Assembly: GCA_041853585.1 (NCBI GenBank)
Contig: JBGZSM010000089.1
Span: 1 to 64,000, forward strand
Reading direction: 5' to 3'
DNA length: 64,000 nt
Source: JAUNKE01 sp041853585
GTDB taxonomy: Bacteria; Bacillota; Clostridia; Peptostreptococcales; Filifactoraceae
The position numbers and the translations under genes were made by a program. Of this stretch, positions 50,978 through 61,000 are shown in pieces. Within the stretch, counting starts at the first letter, position 1. Every line of letters begins with the position of its first letter. The notes under the pieces are model-generated. The model made no database searches. It saw nothing but the letters and a program-made list of their open reading frames with translations, and was not told the origin of the DNA.

Positions 50978-52797
50978 TATCTCTCCTCATTTTTCTTTGC
51001 AAAATGCGCCACGATGGCTTCGGCGACCGCTCTGTTCATTCCGTCCAGCTGAGCCAAAACTTCAACACTTTGTTTTTTAATATTCTCCACGCTGCCGAAA
51101 GTGCGCAACAGCATGAGCTTTCTCTTCTCGCCGACACCTTTGATTTCATCGAGCTGAGAGCGAATCATCGATTTTTCTCTCGACTTGCGATGGTAGTTGA
51201 TGGCGAAGCGATGCACCTCATTTTGAATTTCCGAAAGCAAACGAAACAATTTGCTGTTTTTCTTCACTTTATAATCCGAGTATTCATCCGTCAATCCTTC
51301 GGTTTGATGCTTATCGTTCTTAAACATCCCGAATACGGGAATCGACACCGCATTTTGCTGCAATACTTTTTTGATAGTCGAAACATGTCCTTTCCCTCCG
51401 TCAAGCAAAATGATATCCGGAAAATCCCCTCTTTTGAGACGACGCTCAATCACTTCGGCGGTGGAGGCGTAATCGTCGGGTTTGCCCTCGGTATGCACGC
51501 GATACTTTCTATAATCCGACGGCGATTTTTTCCCGTCTTTAAAAACGACCTTGACGCCGACCGAATCCGCTCCGCCGATATTGGAAATATCATACGACTC
51601 GATGATTCGAATCGGAGAAACGCCGGTAATCTGCTCCAATTCGCCCAATGCATTTTGAGCATAGCTTTCTTTTCGCTGCCTTTTCAGCTCCAAAAATTTG
51701 AGCTGCTCCTGCGAATTCTTTTTTGCCAAAAGCAAAATCTCTTTTTTCTTTCCGATTTTTGCAATTTGGACGAGCACCCTGCATTCATTCGCGTCGGACA
51801 GCGCATGGGACAATGCCGCGACATCTCCCGCTTCTTCTTCGACATAGATTTCTTTGGGAAGCGAAGGATTGTCCGTATAATACTGCATGATGAAGGACGG
51901 CAGCACCTCGCTCGCTTCTCCGATTTGCAAATCAAAATCATAATGCTCTCTCGCAATCAGATTTCCGTCTTCATAAATTAAAATCGTAAATACGACTTTG
52001 GAATCGTCCTGAGCGAAAGAAATATAATGTTGGCTGTTGCGATATTTTTTGATGGAAACATTTTGCTTTTCACGCATCGTATTCAAATTATACAGCTTAT
52101 CCCTAAGTTCCGCCGCATCTTCAAATCGCAGCTCGCTGACCGCCTGCTCGATTTTTTCTTTGTAAATCGCCTTGATTTTTTCATGATTGCCCTTGAGAAA
52201 TTCAATCGCCGATTCCACATCTTTGTTATATTCTTCCTTTGAAATTTTCGATGCGCAAGGTGCGGAACAAATCCCGATATGATAATTCAAACAAGGCCTC
52301 TCCCCCGTCGCTATCGAGCGCTCGATATTTCGACTGCAATCACGAATCTTGAAAAATCGAAGGATGTCCTGCAAATATTTGTTCACCATCAACACATCGG
52401 TGTAGGGGCCGAAAAAAATTCCGTCCTTGTCCAATTTGTTTCGCGTCTTATAGACCTTTGGAAAATCCTCCTGCGTCACCTTGATATAAGGAAAGGATTT
52501 ATCATCGCGCAACAAAATATTGTAAAAAGGTTTGTTCTTTTTAATGAGATTGTTCTCCAGCATCAGCGCTTCCATCTCATTGTTCGTGATGATATATTCA
52601 ATGTCGTCAATATTGCTGACCATCGCCAGCACCTTGATGTCTTTGATATTCTTGTTGAAATACTGACGAACTCTTTTTTTCAGCGAAATCGCCTTGCCTA
52701 CATAAATAATGTCGCCGAAAGAATTTTTCATCAGATAGACGCCGGGATTATCCGGCAATTTTTTCAAAATCGCACTTATATATTCATTACAACTCAT
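50977..52797 (-). CDS. uvrC: Excinuclease ABC subunit C
   Basis: UvrC makes both cuts around lesions in nucleotide excision repair. The 606-residue sequence has the N-terminal GIY-YIG nuclease (GVYLMKNSFGDIIYVGKAI), a UVR motif (EQAVSELRFEDAAELRDKL), the RNase H-like nuclease (IESYDISNIGGADSVGVKVV) and C-terminal HhH motifs (EIKGVGEKRKLMLLRTFGSV). All parts are intact. It is transcribed away from leuS, so promoters for both lie in 52798-52880. hprK follows directly. Confidence 0.97.
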   Translation of the reverse strand: MSCNEYISAILKKLPDNPGVYLMKNSFGDIIYVGKAISLKKRVRQYFNKNIKDIKVLAMVSNIDDIEYIITNNEMEALMLENNLIKKNKPFYNILLRDDKSFPYIKVTQEDFPKVYKTRNKLDKDGIFFGPYTDVLMVNKYLQDILRFFKIRDCSRNIERSIATGERPCLNYHIGICSAPCASKISKEEYNKDVESAIEFLKGNHEKIKAIYKEKIEQAVSELRFEDAAELRDKLYNLNTMREKQNVSIKKYRNSQHYISFAQDDSKVVFTILIYEDGNLIAREHYDFDLQIGEASEVLPSFIMQYYTDNPSLPKEIYVEEEAGDVAALSHALSDANECRVLVQIAKIGKKKEILLLAKKNSQEQLKFLELKRQRKESYAQNALGELEQITGVSPIRIIESYDISNIGGADSVGVKVVFKDGKKSPSDYRKYRVHTEGKPDDYASTAEVIERRLKRGDFPDIILLDGGKGHVSTIKKVLQQNAVSIPVFGMFKNDKHQTEGLTDEYSDYKVKKNSKLFRLLSEIQNEVHRFAINYHRKSREKSMIRSQLDEIKGVGEKRKLMLLRTFGSVENIKKQSVEVLAQLDGMNRAVAEAIVAHFAKKNEER

Positions 52798-52845
52798 ACT
52801 TTCTCCTCATTCTTCAATATCATACCACAAATTTTGCCAAAATGC

Positions 52846-52874
52846 TTGATTTATATTGTAAAATATGCTATTAT
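52846..52874 (+). promoter_or_regulatory. Promoter of the leuS T-box transcript
   Basis: TTGATT (52846-52851), 17 bp and TATTAT (52869-52874), with TG-C just before the -10. The start would be near 52881, at the beginning of the T-box leader. Confidence 0.75.
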
Positions 52875-52887
52875 CTCTTGCAAAGCA

Positions 52888-53092
52888 ATGAAAAGGAATA
52901 GTAGTCAAATTATATTTTTCAGAGAGTATCTGGTTGGTGCAAAGATATACTTATACTTGTCGAACTCGCCTTGGAGCTATGGATGCAAAACATTTATCGG
53001 GTGACTCCGTTATCGGTCTTTGAGTGGGTGCATTGCACCAAATAAAGTGGTACCGCGAACTTCGTCTTTATATTGAGATGAAGTTTTTTTGT
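52888..53092 (+). promoter_or_regulatory. T-box leader regulating leuS
   Basis: The leader starts with the usual AATGAAAAGGAATAGTAG and contains stem I, the T-box AAGTGGTACCGCG (53045-53057), and a terminator (AACTTC at 53058 with GAAGTT ending at 53085, then T7). Uncharged tRNA-Leu should bind and favour the antiterminator, allowing leuS expression. The likely specifier is CTC in GAACTCGCC near 52974-52976, a leucine codon followed by G; this needs a folded model. Its place directly before leuS supports the assignment. Confidence 0.92.
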
Positions 53093-53106
53093 TTTAGGAG
53101 GAATTT

Positions 53107-55515
53107 ATGAACTACAATCCAAATTTGATTGAAAAAAAATGGCAAAAAATTTGGGAAGACAACAAAACTTTCGAGGCGATAACCGGCTCGGAAAAACCTA
53201 AATTTTTTGCATTGGTCGAGTTTCCGTATCCATCGGGAGCCGGACTTCATGTCGGGCATATTCGTGCCTACTCATCCCTTGAAGTAATTTCAAGAAAACG
53301 CAGATTACAAGGCTACAATGTACTCTTTCCGATTGGATGGGATGCATTCGGATTGCCGACTGAAAACTACGCAATGCAAACGGGACAGCATCCGCGCAAG
53401 GTGACCGATGATAATATAAAAATATTCTCCAGCCAGCTCAAGGCGACCGGATTTTCTTTTGACTGGAACAGAGAAATCGATACGACCGACGAAAACTTTT
53501 ACAAATGGACGCAGTGGATTTTTCTACAATTATTCAAAAACGGCTTGGCATTCAAAAACAAAACCTTCGTCAACTTCTGCGAGCATGACAAAGTCGTTCT
53601 TGCCAACGAAGAATCGCAAAACGGAATCTGCGACCGCTGCGGAAATGAAGTCATCCAGCTTGAAAAAGATGTATGGTTTCTTAAAATTCGCGACTACGCC
53701 GACAAATTGCTTGACGAATTGCCATTCCTTGACTTCTTGCCGCGCATCAAGACGGAGCAGGAAAACTGGATAGGTCGCTCCTACGGCGCGGAAATTCATT
53801 TTGAAGTCAAAGACAGCGAGCAGAAAATCAATGTCTTTACCACCCGACCGGACACGCTCTACGGAACAACCTTTATGGTAATCGCTCCCGAGCATCCGAT
53901 TTTAGAAGAAATGGCGGCAAAGATTCACAACATGGATGCCATTGCCGAGTATCAGGCATTAGCAAAGAAAAAGACCGAATTCGACCGCGTGCAGATGGCA
54001 AAAGACAAGACCGGCGTATGCATCGACGGACTCAGCGTCATCAATCCCGTAACAAAAAAAGAAATGCCGATTTGGGTTTCCGACTATGTCATGATGGGAT
54101 ACGGTACCGGTGCGGTAATGGGTGTTCCGGGACATGACGGCAGAGACTGGGAATTTGCCAAAAAATTCAACTTGCCGATCGTCGAAGTTATTGCCGGCGG
54201 AAATATTGAAGAAGGCGCATTCGACGACATCGACAACGGCATCATCATCAACTCCGACATCATCAACGGAATGAAACCGCGTGAAGCCATCGAAAAAATG
54301 ATCAACTATGCCGAGGAACAAGGCTTCGGAAAAAGAAAAGTCAACTACAAAATGAAGGATTGGGCATTCAATCGCCAGCGCTATTGGGGAGAACCGATTC
54401 CAATCATCCATTGTGAGCATTGCGGAATGATTCCCGTTCCGGAAGAAGAATTACCGGTAAAACTTCCTGTCGTCGATAACTATCATCCGACCGACACCGG
54501 AGAGTCGCCGCTCGCCAACATACCGGACTGGGTGAATGTAAAATGTCCGAAATGCGGACAAGACGCCAAAAGAGAAACCGACACCATGCCGCAATGGGCA
54601 GGCTCCTCTTGGTACTTCCTACGCTACATGGATCCGCGCAATACGGAAAAATTGGCGTCCGATGAAAGTTTGAACTACTGGGGAATGGTCGATTGGTACA
54701 ACGGCGGGATGGAGCATGTCACCCGTCACTTGATTTACTCAAGATTTTGGCATCGATTCTTATACGACATCGGCGTCGTGCCGTTCAAAGAGCCTTATGC
54801 AAAACGAACTGCGCAGGGACTTATTCTCGGTGGAGACGGCGAAAAAATGTCCAAGTCACGCGGCAATGTCATCAATCCGAACGAAATTATCGAATCCTAT
54901 GGCGCCGACACGCTTCGAACCTATATGATGTTCATCGGAGAATACGAAAAAGCAGCCGTATGGTCCGATGCGAGCCTTCGAGGCTGTAAGCGATTCTTAG
55001 ATAGAGTTTGGAAATTGCAGGAAATTGTCACCGATGAAAATAAATACTCCGACAAACATACCTCATTGATGCACAAGACGATTAAAAAAGTGAGTTTGGA
55101 TATTGAAGCGATGAAATTCAACACCGCCATCGCCGCACTCATGTCGGCAATCAACGAATTCTACGACGACGGATTCGTGACCAAGGCGGAGCTTCAAACA
55201 TTCATCACCCTGCTTTATCCGATTGCGCCGCATATCACCGAAGAAATTTGGCAGCTACAAAACTTCGGCGGCATGCTCAACCAAAGCGATTGGCCACAGT
55301 GGGATGAAGAAAAAACCATCGACGATGTCATCGAAATTCCAATTCAAATCAACGGAAAAATGCGAGGAAAAATTTCGGTGCCGAAAGATTCCGATGTCAA
55401 TCTTGCCAAAGAAGAAATGAAAAAAGACGATAGAATCAATCAATTCTTGGAAGGCAAGACGATTGTAAAAGAAATCTTCGTACCGGGAAAAATCTTCAAT
55501 ATCGTCGTAAAATAA
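53107..55515 (+). CDS. leuS: Leucyl-tRNA synthetase
   Basis: This 802-residue class Ia synthetase has the HIGH-type motif PYPSGAGLHVGHIRAYS near residue 39 and KMSKS in GEKMSKSRGNVINP. The CP1 editing domain (TTRPDTLYGTTFMVIAPEHP and GTGAVMGVPGHDGRDWEFA) is intact, and the C-terminal anticodon and LeuRS-specific parts are present. AGGAGG precedes the ATG, 14 bp after the T-box terminator. Codons end in C more often than in neighbouring genes, as is common for highly expressed genes. Confidence 0.97.
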   Translation: MNYNPNLIEKKWQKIWEDNKTFEAITGSEKPKFFALVEFPYPSGAGLHVGHIRAYSSLEVISRKRRLQGYNVLFPIGWDAFGLPTENYAMQTGQHPRKVTDDNIKIFSSQLKATGFSFDWNREIDTTDENFYKWTQWIFLQLFKNGLAFKNKTFVNFCEHDKVVLANEESQNGICDRCGNEVIQLEKDVWFLKIRDYADKLLDELPFLDFLPRIKTEQENWIGRSYGAEIHFEVKDSEQKINVFTTRPDTLYGTTFMVIAPEHPILEEMAAKIHNMDAIAEYQALAKKKTEFDRVQMAKDKTGVCIDGLSVINPVTKKEMPIWVSDYVMMGYGTGAVMGVPGHDGRDWEFAKKFNLPIVEVIAGGNIEEGAFDDIDNGIIINSDIINGMKPREAIEKMINYAEEQGFGKRKVNYKMKDWAFNRQRYWGEPIPIIHCEHCGMIPVPEEELPVKLPVVDNYHPTDTGESPLANIPDWVNVKCPKCGQDAKRETDTMPQWAGSSWYFLRYMDPRNTEKLASDESLNYWGMVDWYNGGMEHVTRHLIYSRFWHRFLYDIGVVPFKEPYAKRTAQGLILGGDGEKMSKSRGNVINPNEIIESYGADTLRTYMMFIGEYEKAAVWSDASLRGCKRFLDRVWKLQEIVTDENKYSDKHTSLMHKTIKKVSLDIEAMKFNTAIAALMSAINEFYDDGFVTKAELQTFITLLYPIAPHITEEIWQLQNFGGMLNQSDWPQWDEEKTIDDVIEIPIQINGKMRGKISVPKDSDVNLAKEEMKKDDRINQFLEGKTIVKEIFVPGKIFNIVVK

Positions 55516-55530
55516 AACAAATAAAATTCA

Positions 55531-55563
55531 AAAAGGTTGCGGGAATCTCCCCCAACCTTTTTT
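55531..55563. terminator. Bidirectional terminator after leuS
   Basis: The stem AAAGGTTGcGGG/CCCcCAACCTTT is followed by T-rich tails on both strands. It ends leuS and, in the other direction, the gene at 55578. Confidence 0.92.
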
Positions 55564-55577
55564 ATACATTCATCTCA

Positions 55578-56123
55578 TCAACTTCCTTTTGAAAATAATA
55601 TCTCCATTTCATCCGTCGTCGCTCCGTTGATTCGCTTTAACAGTAATGGTAAAATGCTTTTTGTTACTTTTTCAAAAACAAGTTTACTCGAACCGATATA
55701 AGCATGAGCCGCTACATTAAAAAACAGCTTTCCCGATGGAAAATCAGAACTTTGCATAAGAATTTGCTTTGATGCGGACAATACGGATTCAGCATATTCA
55801 CTCGGCAATCCCCAAAATATTGTATCATTTATCATGCGCTCTTTTTCCAACGGACAACTCATCTTATCCAATAATATTTCAACTTCCAATCGATTGGCAT
55901 TGGTTGAGATAAATCTTGCACCTAATAAAGCATAATTGCTTGCATGTCGTCTTTCAGAAAATACTTCCATTACAATATCGATACAAATATCTTTTGTTGA
56001 TACGGTCTTTCTCCCAATCGGCAAATAAAATTCTGTTTTTGTTTTCATGTTCTTTTCAATCGGATAGATAAAATCGTCTATCCAAAGGTTTGCAGTATAA
56101 AAATCATTTTTCAATCGAAACAT
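55578..56123 (-). CDS. Unknown protein, last gene of the Rhs-linked array
   Basis: I do not recognise this 181-residue soluble protein. It is rich in charged and aromatic residues, with segments LWIDDFIYPIEKN and IGRKTVSTKDICIDIVMEVF, and lacks signal or membrane helices. It is the third unit downstream of the Rhs toxin and is preceded by its own copy of the 128-bp terminator-promoter cassette (56139-56266). That suggests an orphan immunity protein, but this is inference from position. A GGAGAG lies immediately before the ATG. Confidence 0.55.
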   Translation of the reverse strand: MFRLKNDFYTANLWIDDFIYPIEKNMKTKTEFYLPIGRKTVSTKDICIDIVMEVFSERRHASNYALLGARFISTNANRLEVEILLDKMSCPLEKERMINDTIFWGLPSEYAESVLSASKQILMQSSDFPSGKLFFNVAAHAYIGSSKLVFEKVTKSILPLLLKRINGATTDEMEILFSKGS

Positions 56124-56138
56124 CTCTCCAAATTTCCT

Positions 56139-56266
56139 CTTATGTATTGTAAATTTATAGTTTTTCTTCTCGTGATTTTCTCTAATTTTAATATTAGACT
56201 ATATTCCCCACGAAATCAATATCGGATTAAAAAAATCCCTAAGGTTTTCATCAAAGGGATTTTTGT
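56139..56266. repeat. 128-bp intergenic cassette repeat, copy 1
   Basis: This copy differs from 57335-57463 at about six bases and one indel. Read on the minus strand it holds a terminator (AAAATCCCTTT..AGGGATTTTTTT, for the gene ending at 56270), a promoter (TTGATT at 56219-56214, 17 bp, TAATAT at 56196-56191) and a ~50-base leader that ends near the start of the 55578-56123 gene. The identity stops sharply at both ends. Confidence 0.9.
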
Positions 56267-56269
56267 TTT

Positions 56270-56794
56270 TTATTCTTTCGATGTATTCTTTTCCTCCTGT
56301 TCCTTATGCCATGCTTCAACTCTTATATTATCTTCGTAGAGGTCAACGGCATTAGGAACTTTTTGATGAATTCTTTCAACCAGCTTATCATCTGAGCTGA
56401 TTACTAAAGTCAACATCCCATCCCAAGGAACAATTTCAATTACAGCGTGGGGATGTTGCATGGTGATTGGATTTCCCCAAATTTCTCCATTATCTCTTGA
56501 ATACGGATATTCATATTTCAAAATTTCTTCCAGCGGAACATCTTTTGGAATAGCCGACAACACTCCCCAAACCCACAGCGCATCGTCCGCTTTTAAAGAT
56601 CTTGCCAGTTCTTCGCCTGTTAAAAAACAATATTCCTCTTGGTTAAATATTCCAATGTTTTTGTATTTCAAATATGCAATATCCTCGCAGATAATAAACC
56701 AGTTATATTCTAACTCTTCGCCATCCATCAAGTTAAAAAGACTTTTTACATTGGCGGATATCATATCATTATTATCAATGATCAAACCTTTCAT
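56270..56794 (-). CDS. DUF2691-like protein, possible immunity protein
   Basis: This 174-residue soluble protein starts MKGLIIDNNDMISANVKSLF, followed by YNWFIICEDIAYL, ALWVWGVLSAIPKD and QHPHAVIEIVPWDGMLTLVI, and resembles DUF2691 proteins, whose function is not known. The match is from memory and moderately sure. It follows the 56815 gene by 20 bp, so both are transcribed from cassette copy 2. A role as immunity protein is inferred from position in the Rhs array. Confidence 0.6.
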   Translation of the reverse strand: MKGLIIDNNDMISANVKSLFNLMDGEELEYNWFIICEDIAYLKYKNIGIFNQEEYCFLTGEELARSLKADDALWVWGVLSAIPKDVPLEEILKYEYPYSRDNGEIWGNPITMQHPHAVIEIVPWDGMLTLVISSDDKLVERIHQKVPNAVDLYEDNIRVEAWHKEQEEKNTSKE

Positions 56795-56814
56795 CTGCTC
56801 ACTTCTCCTGTTTT

Positions 56815-57324
56815 CTACTCCTTACTTCTTGTAAAAAAATTTTTTACTTGTTCGATGCGCCATCGGTTCATCTCTTTTCTCGCTTCTGCCTTCTCCAGTT
56901 CTATATAGATTTCCGGGTCGATTTGAATATGAGGGTATTTTTCTTCGCAGATTCTCACTGTGCTTTGTATAAATTCTTCATGATTTTGAAAGAATCTAGA
57001 AGAACCTGTCAAAAATTTTTTTCTGCTTAAAAATGAAACCCCAAAAACACTTGGATGCATCAACATGATTAACTCAATTTCATTCCATCGAACCAGTTTA
57101 ACTTTTAAAGGAAATGTTTCTTCTTTTATTCCTTCATCATCAATATATCTTTTTGTTACAAAAGAGATATATATTGCCAAAAGACCAACGAAAAAATTTA
57201 TTGTTCCTAAAATTCTATACCCAAAATCAAGCTTATTGCTGCTCGCAATCAAATAACATATTCCCGTAATGATAAAACAACATGCTTTATATCGAAAACC
57301 CGGACCATAATATTTTCTTTCCAC
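56815..57324 (-). CDS. Membrane protein of unknown function, Rhs-linked array
   Basis: This ~169-residue protein has two membrane helices near the N-terminus (CCFIITGICYLIASS and ILGTINFFVGLLAIYISFV), then a cytoplasmic part with YIDDEGIKEETFPLK and VRWNEIELIMLMHPS, a pattern seen in PH-like YcxB-type proteins. The start is taken as GTG at 57324 after AAGGGGTG. A frame extending to 57387 runs into the repeat cassette and looks non-coding. It is the first gene of the second array unit. Confidence 0.6.
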   Translation of the reverse strand: MERKYYGPGFRYKACCFIITGICYLIASSNKLDFGYRILGTINFFVGLLAIYISFVTKRYIDDEGIKEETFPLKVKLVRWNEIELIMLMHPSVFGVSFLSRKKFLTGSSRFFQNHEEFIQSTVRICEEKYPHIQIDPEIYIELEKAEARKEMNRWRIEQVKNFFTRSKE

Positions 57325-57334
57325 TCTTTCACCC

Positions 57335-57463
57335 CTTATGTATTGTAAATGTATAGTCTTTCTTCTCTTGATTTTCTCTGATTTCAATATTAGACTATAT
57401 TCCCCACGAAATCAATATCGGATTAGAAAAAATCCCTAAGGTTTTCACCAAAGGGATTTTTGT
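57335..57463. repeat. 128-bp intergenic cassette repeat, copy 2
   Basis: It is nearly identical to 56139-56266. On the minus strand it holds a terminator for the gene ending at 57472, a promoter (TTGATT at 57415-57410, 17 bp, TAATAT at 57392-57387) and a leader to the GTG of the 56815-57324 gene. Confidence 0.9.
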
Positions 57464-57471
57464 CAGCTGTA

Positions 57472-58077
57472 TTAGAGGCAAGATTTTATATATTTATTTT
57501 CCCATACTTCAAATAGGTCGAATAAAGCCATTTCATTTCTTTCGCCATCAACCAGCTTCAAAGTCCGAACATGTAACAACCTTGAAGGATCCATTATCAT
57601 TTTATTTCTGAAAAATCCTTTCAGTATCGGTCTATTATAATAGACATAGCTTTTTCCTCCAAGAAATACATCCCATTTCAGTATTTGAGGATAATATTTC
57701 AAAAAACATTCTGCAAAATACATTGCCATATCTATGACGGAAATCGACAACCACAAAGGTGTAACTTTTTTGTCTGATAAAAACTCCCAAGTAAATTCAG
57801 GATTCATAGCACGCTTTTTATCAAATTCTTCTTCTGTCAATTCTACAATCTCTGCATTATTCATATACCATTTCCAAATCGGTATGAGCGATTCTTTGCT
57901 GTAATCAAAATCTTCTTTTTTTCCACCGTCGAGTTCTTCGTAAAATCGGCTCAATTGCTCTATTCTGCTCGGGATTTGTGATATATAATACCGAAAATAC
58001 TCTTTCGCTTCTTCTTTGGTCAGCTGCTGAATGCCCTTTTCACGAATTAACGGGTAAGTCATATATTGATAATTCAT
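57472..58077 (-). CDS. Likely cognate immunity protein of the Rhs toxin
   Basis: This 201-residue soluble acidic protein begins MNYQYMTYPLIREKGIQQL and has segments QIPSRIEQLSRFYEELDGGK and VTPLWLSISVIDMAMYFAEC. I recognise no family. It starts 12 bp after the Rhs stop, with AAGGAGG overlapping that stop, and ends at a terminator. Genes in this exact place usually encode the protein that blocks the toxin tip of the same locus. The function is therefore inferred from position, not from sequence. Confidence 0.65.
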   Translation of the reverse strand: MNYQYMTYPLIREKGIQQLTKEEAKEYFRYYISQIPSRIEQLSRFYEELDGGKKEDFDYSKESLIPIWKWYMNNAEIVELTEEEFDKKRAMNPEFTWEFLSDKKVTPLWLSISVIDMAMYFAECFLKYYPQILKWDVFLGGKSYVYYNRPILKGFFRNKMIMDPSRLLHVRTLKLVDGERNEMALFDLFEVWENKYIKSCL

Positions 58078-58089
58078 ATTGCATCCTCC

Positions 58090-61000
58090 TTAATCATGTA
58101 TAATATATGGTATTCCATGTTGCTCTAAAAACTCAAATAGTCTTTTTGAACCTCCAATTTTTTTTGTATTAGCACTTCTAAAAAAGTGCCACACTACACC
58201 CTTTACATCATCATTTTCTAAAAGCTCAAGATCTTTAAGGATTTGTTTTTCTATTCTTGAACTAAACTCTTGGTATCCCATTTTAGACTCATGCGCTATG
58301 TTATCTGTGTCAACAACATCAATTATTCTTGGTCCCATACTTGTTGTCATTCTTTTTTGGGTTTCTAATACATTATCACTTTTAATAATTTCTTTTGCAA
58401 GATATTCTTCCGCCTCAGCTCCTGTTGTAAAACTTGGAGTTGGCGTACTTGGCGGTGGAGCGTTCGGTGTTGACGCCTCTGAATCTCCCAACGGAACATC
58501 CAGATTTGTGGCTGCTAAAAAACTTGCAAAAACAAGTGACGAGGATATCGAAATTCCTTGTCTCTCTTTCCAATTTTGCCAATACTCTTCATCGCTCATG
58601 CCGTTCATATATACCGTATCTCCACTCACTGCAGTATATATTCCTTCGGCAGAAGTTGTAAAAACACCTACCCCCGGTACAATGCACATTCCATCTTTTA
58701 CAACAAATAAACCTTGAGTCGCACCGCCCCAAATCTTTGCTTCCAATTCAGCCTTTTTAGCTTCTGCACTGTATTTAAGATATAGTGCTTGTGCAGCGTT
58801 TCCTTGTCTTGGGTCTTGACAATTTCTGGCAATCTCCCACAATTGTTCTTCCGTCATATCTCGAAGCATTTGTTGTGCGGTTTTTTCATCTCGTACTTTC
58901 GACGGCTTCGATGGTACGGACGATTTCTTTTGCTCATTTTTTTTCGTTGGTTTTGGTTTTTTCCATTTGCCGTATCCGGTGTGTTCGTGGGCAGCCATCT
59001 CTGCAAACATCCCCGTCGGGTCGATGTATTTCATCGGGTTGCCTTCGACATACGCATAGCGGTTGAGACTTCGGATGTCCGATAGATTCCCCATCAGGAT
59101 GTCTTGTCCTAAAAATCTTTTGCTATTCGGGTCGTAATATCTCGCTCGCATGTAGAGCAGTTTGGTTTTATCCGTCTGGATTCCATATTTTCCGCTGTAC
59201 TGATAGACGGTATCTTCGCCTTGATGAGCCAGCACTTGTCCGTACGGGTCGTAGCTATATCTTACCTTTACTTCTCCCTGTTCGTCGGTGAGTAATATGG
59301 TATTGCCTTGTTGGTCATAATGATAGCTTCGATATGCTTTTCCAATACTTTGTTTCGGATTTGCCGATTGGATTTGTCGGTTGATGATGTTGGTTCCAAT
59401 GTCGTTGCTTATTGTCTCTTGTCCAATCAGTCCGTTTCCATAGACATACCAAGTGGTTTTTGCTCCTTGTCTCTCTTTGAGGACTCTCGGCAAGCCGTTT
59501 TCTTTGTCGATGCTGTAATGGGTGGTTTGTCCTTCTTCGATTTTTGTTATTCGTGCATTTTCCGCATCGTAGGTGTAGCTGTTTTCTCCGACGGCGATGA
59601 GTCGGTTGCGTTGGTCATATTTCAGCGCATAGCTTTTTCCTTGGCTGTGATAGCTCAGCGGATTGCCCTCAGCATCGTAGGATATATTTTTTCCGTCTTG
59701 GTTTGTCAGTTGGTCGTAGTTGTAGCTGTAAGTTTGTGTTTGTGCTTTTCCGATTTGTATTTTATCGGTACTTGTTCGGCGGATGATATTTCCTTGGGCA
59801 TCGTACGCCATTTCGTAGCGAAGCAGAATATTTCCCTTGGCATCGACATCGAGCAGCTCGAGGATTCGATTGTTTGCATCGTAAGTGATGGTTTTCGTGC
59901 TGCCGTTTGGTCTTTGCTCGCTTGTTTCTCGTCCGCGCACATCGTAGGTGTAGCTTGTAACTCTACTGTTCCAATCGGTGACGGTTAGAATATTTCCGCT
60001 TGCATCGTAAGTGTAATGCACCGCTTTGGCATCGCTGTTTTCTTTTGCAGGGTAATGGAGTGTCTTGAGATTACCGACTTCATCATAGATGTAGCGGATG
60101 ATTTCTCCATTTTGGTCGATGACTTTGCTCACTCGATTCAGCGCATCGTATTCTCTTTTTATAACCCCTTGGCTGTTTTGGACTTCTAAAATATTTCCGT
60201 TGGCGTCATATCGATAGGTGGTTTTTTCTTTTTCTTCTTTCTGCTCAATCACTCGACCGAGTTTGTCGTAAAGAAGATTGGTTTTTTGTCCTTTTGCGTT
60301 TTCGATGCTTTGAAGTAGATTTTTTGCATTGTAAGTGAACTTGGTTGTTTTTGTTCCCTGTGCCATCTGTTCACTTTGGGTGATGAGATTGCCTCGGGTA
60401 TCATAACCAAATTCGATGCTTCGTTCTTTCGGGTCGATGATTTGTTTGATTAGTCCGGCTTCGTCGTAGGTCTGCGTCGCTTTTTGTTTGTCTTTTCCGG
60501 ATTGTGTTTGGATCAAACGACCTTCTTTGTCATATCCGTAAAGGGTTTCTTTTCCGTTTGGCTCGGTTATTTTGCTGAGCGTACCGGTCGGATTGTATTC
60601 GTACTTGGTCGTATTGCCATCCGCATCTTGTTCTGAGCTCAAATAACCTTTGTTGTTGTAGCTGAGTGTTCGAATCGTGCCGATGCTGTCACTTACTTTG
60701 ACTACTTCACCAAATGCGTTATACTCATAAAGGGTATGGTTTCCAAGCGGAGAAATGCTCTCGATGAGTTCTCCTGCTTTGTTGTATTGGTGGATGGTCT
60801 CGTTGCCTGCCGCATCCGTTTCGCGAATCACATTGCCGAGTGAATCGTAGACGAAAGAAACTTTGTTCCCGAGTGTATTTTGAATCTCAATCAAATTTCC
60901 ACTCGGTGAATACACAAAACTTGTCTTATTTCCGTTTTTGTCAATCTGTGCAATTTTTCTTCCGACAGCATCGTACTCGTATGAAACCGCATGCTTGTAT

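Noticed and set aside
59308..59988. 226-codon frame on the plus strand inside the Rhs gene
   Set aside because: The YD-repeat codons leave a valine- and phenylalanine-rich antisense frame open by chance. It has no ribosome site and no family.
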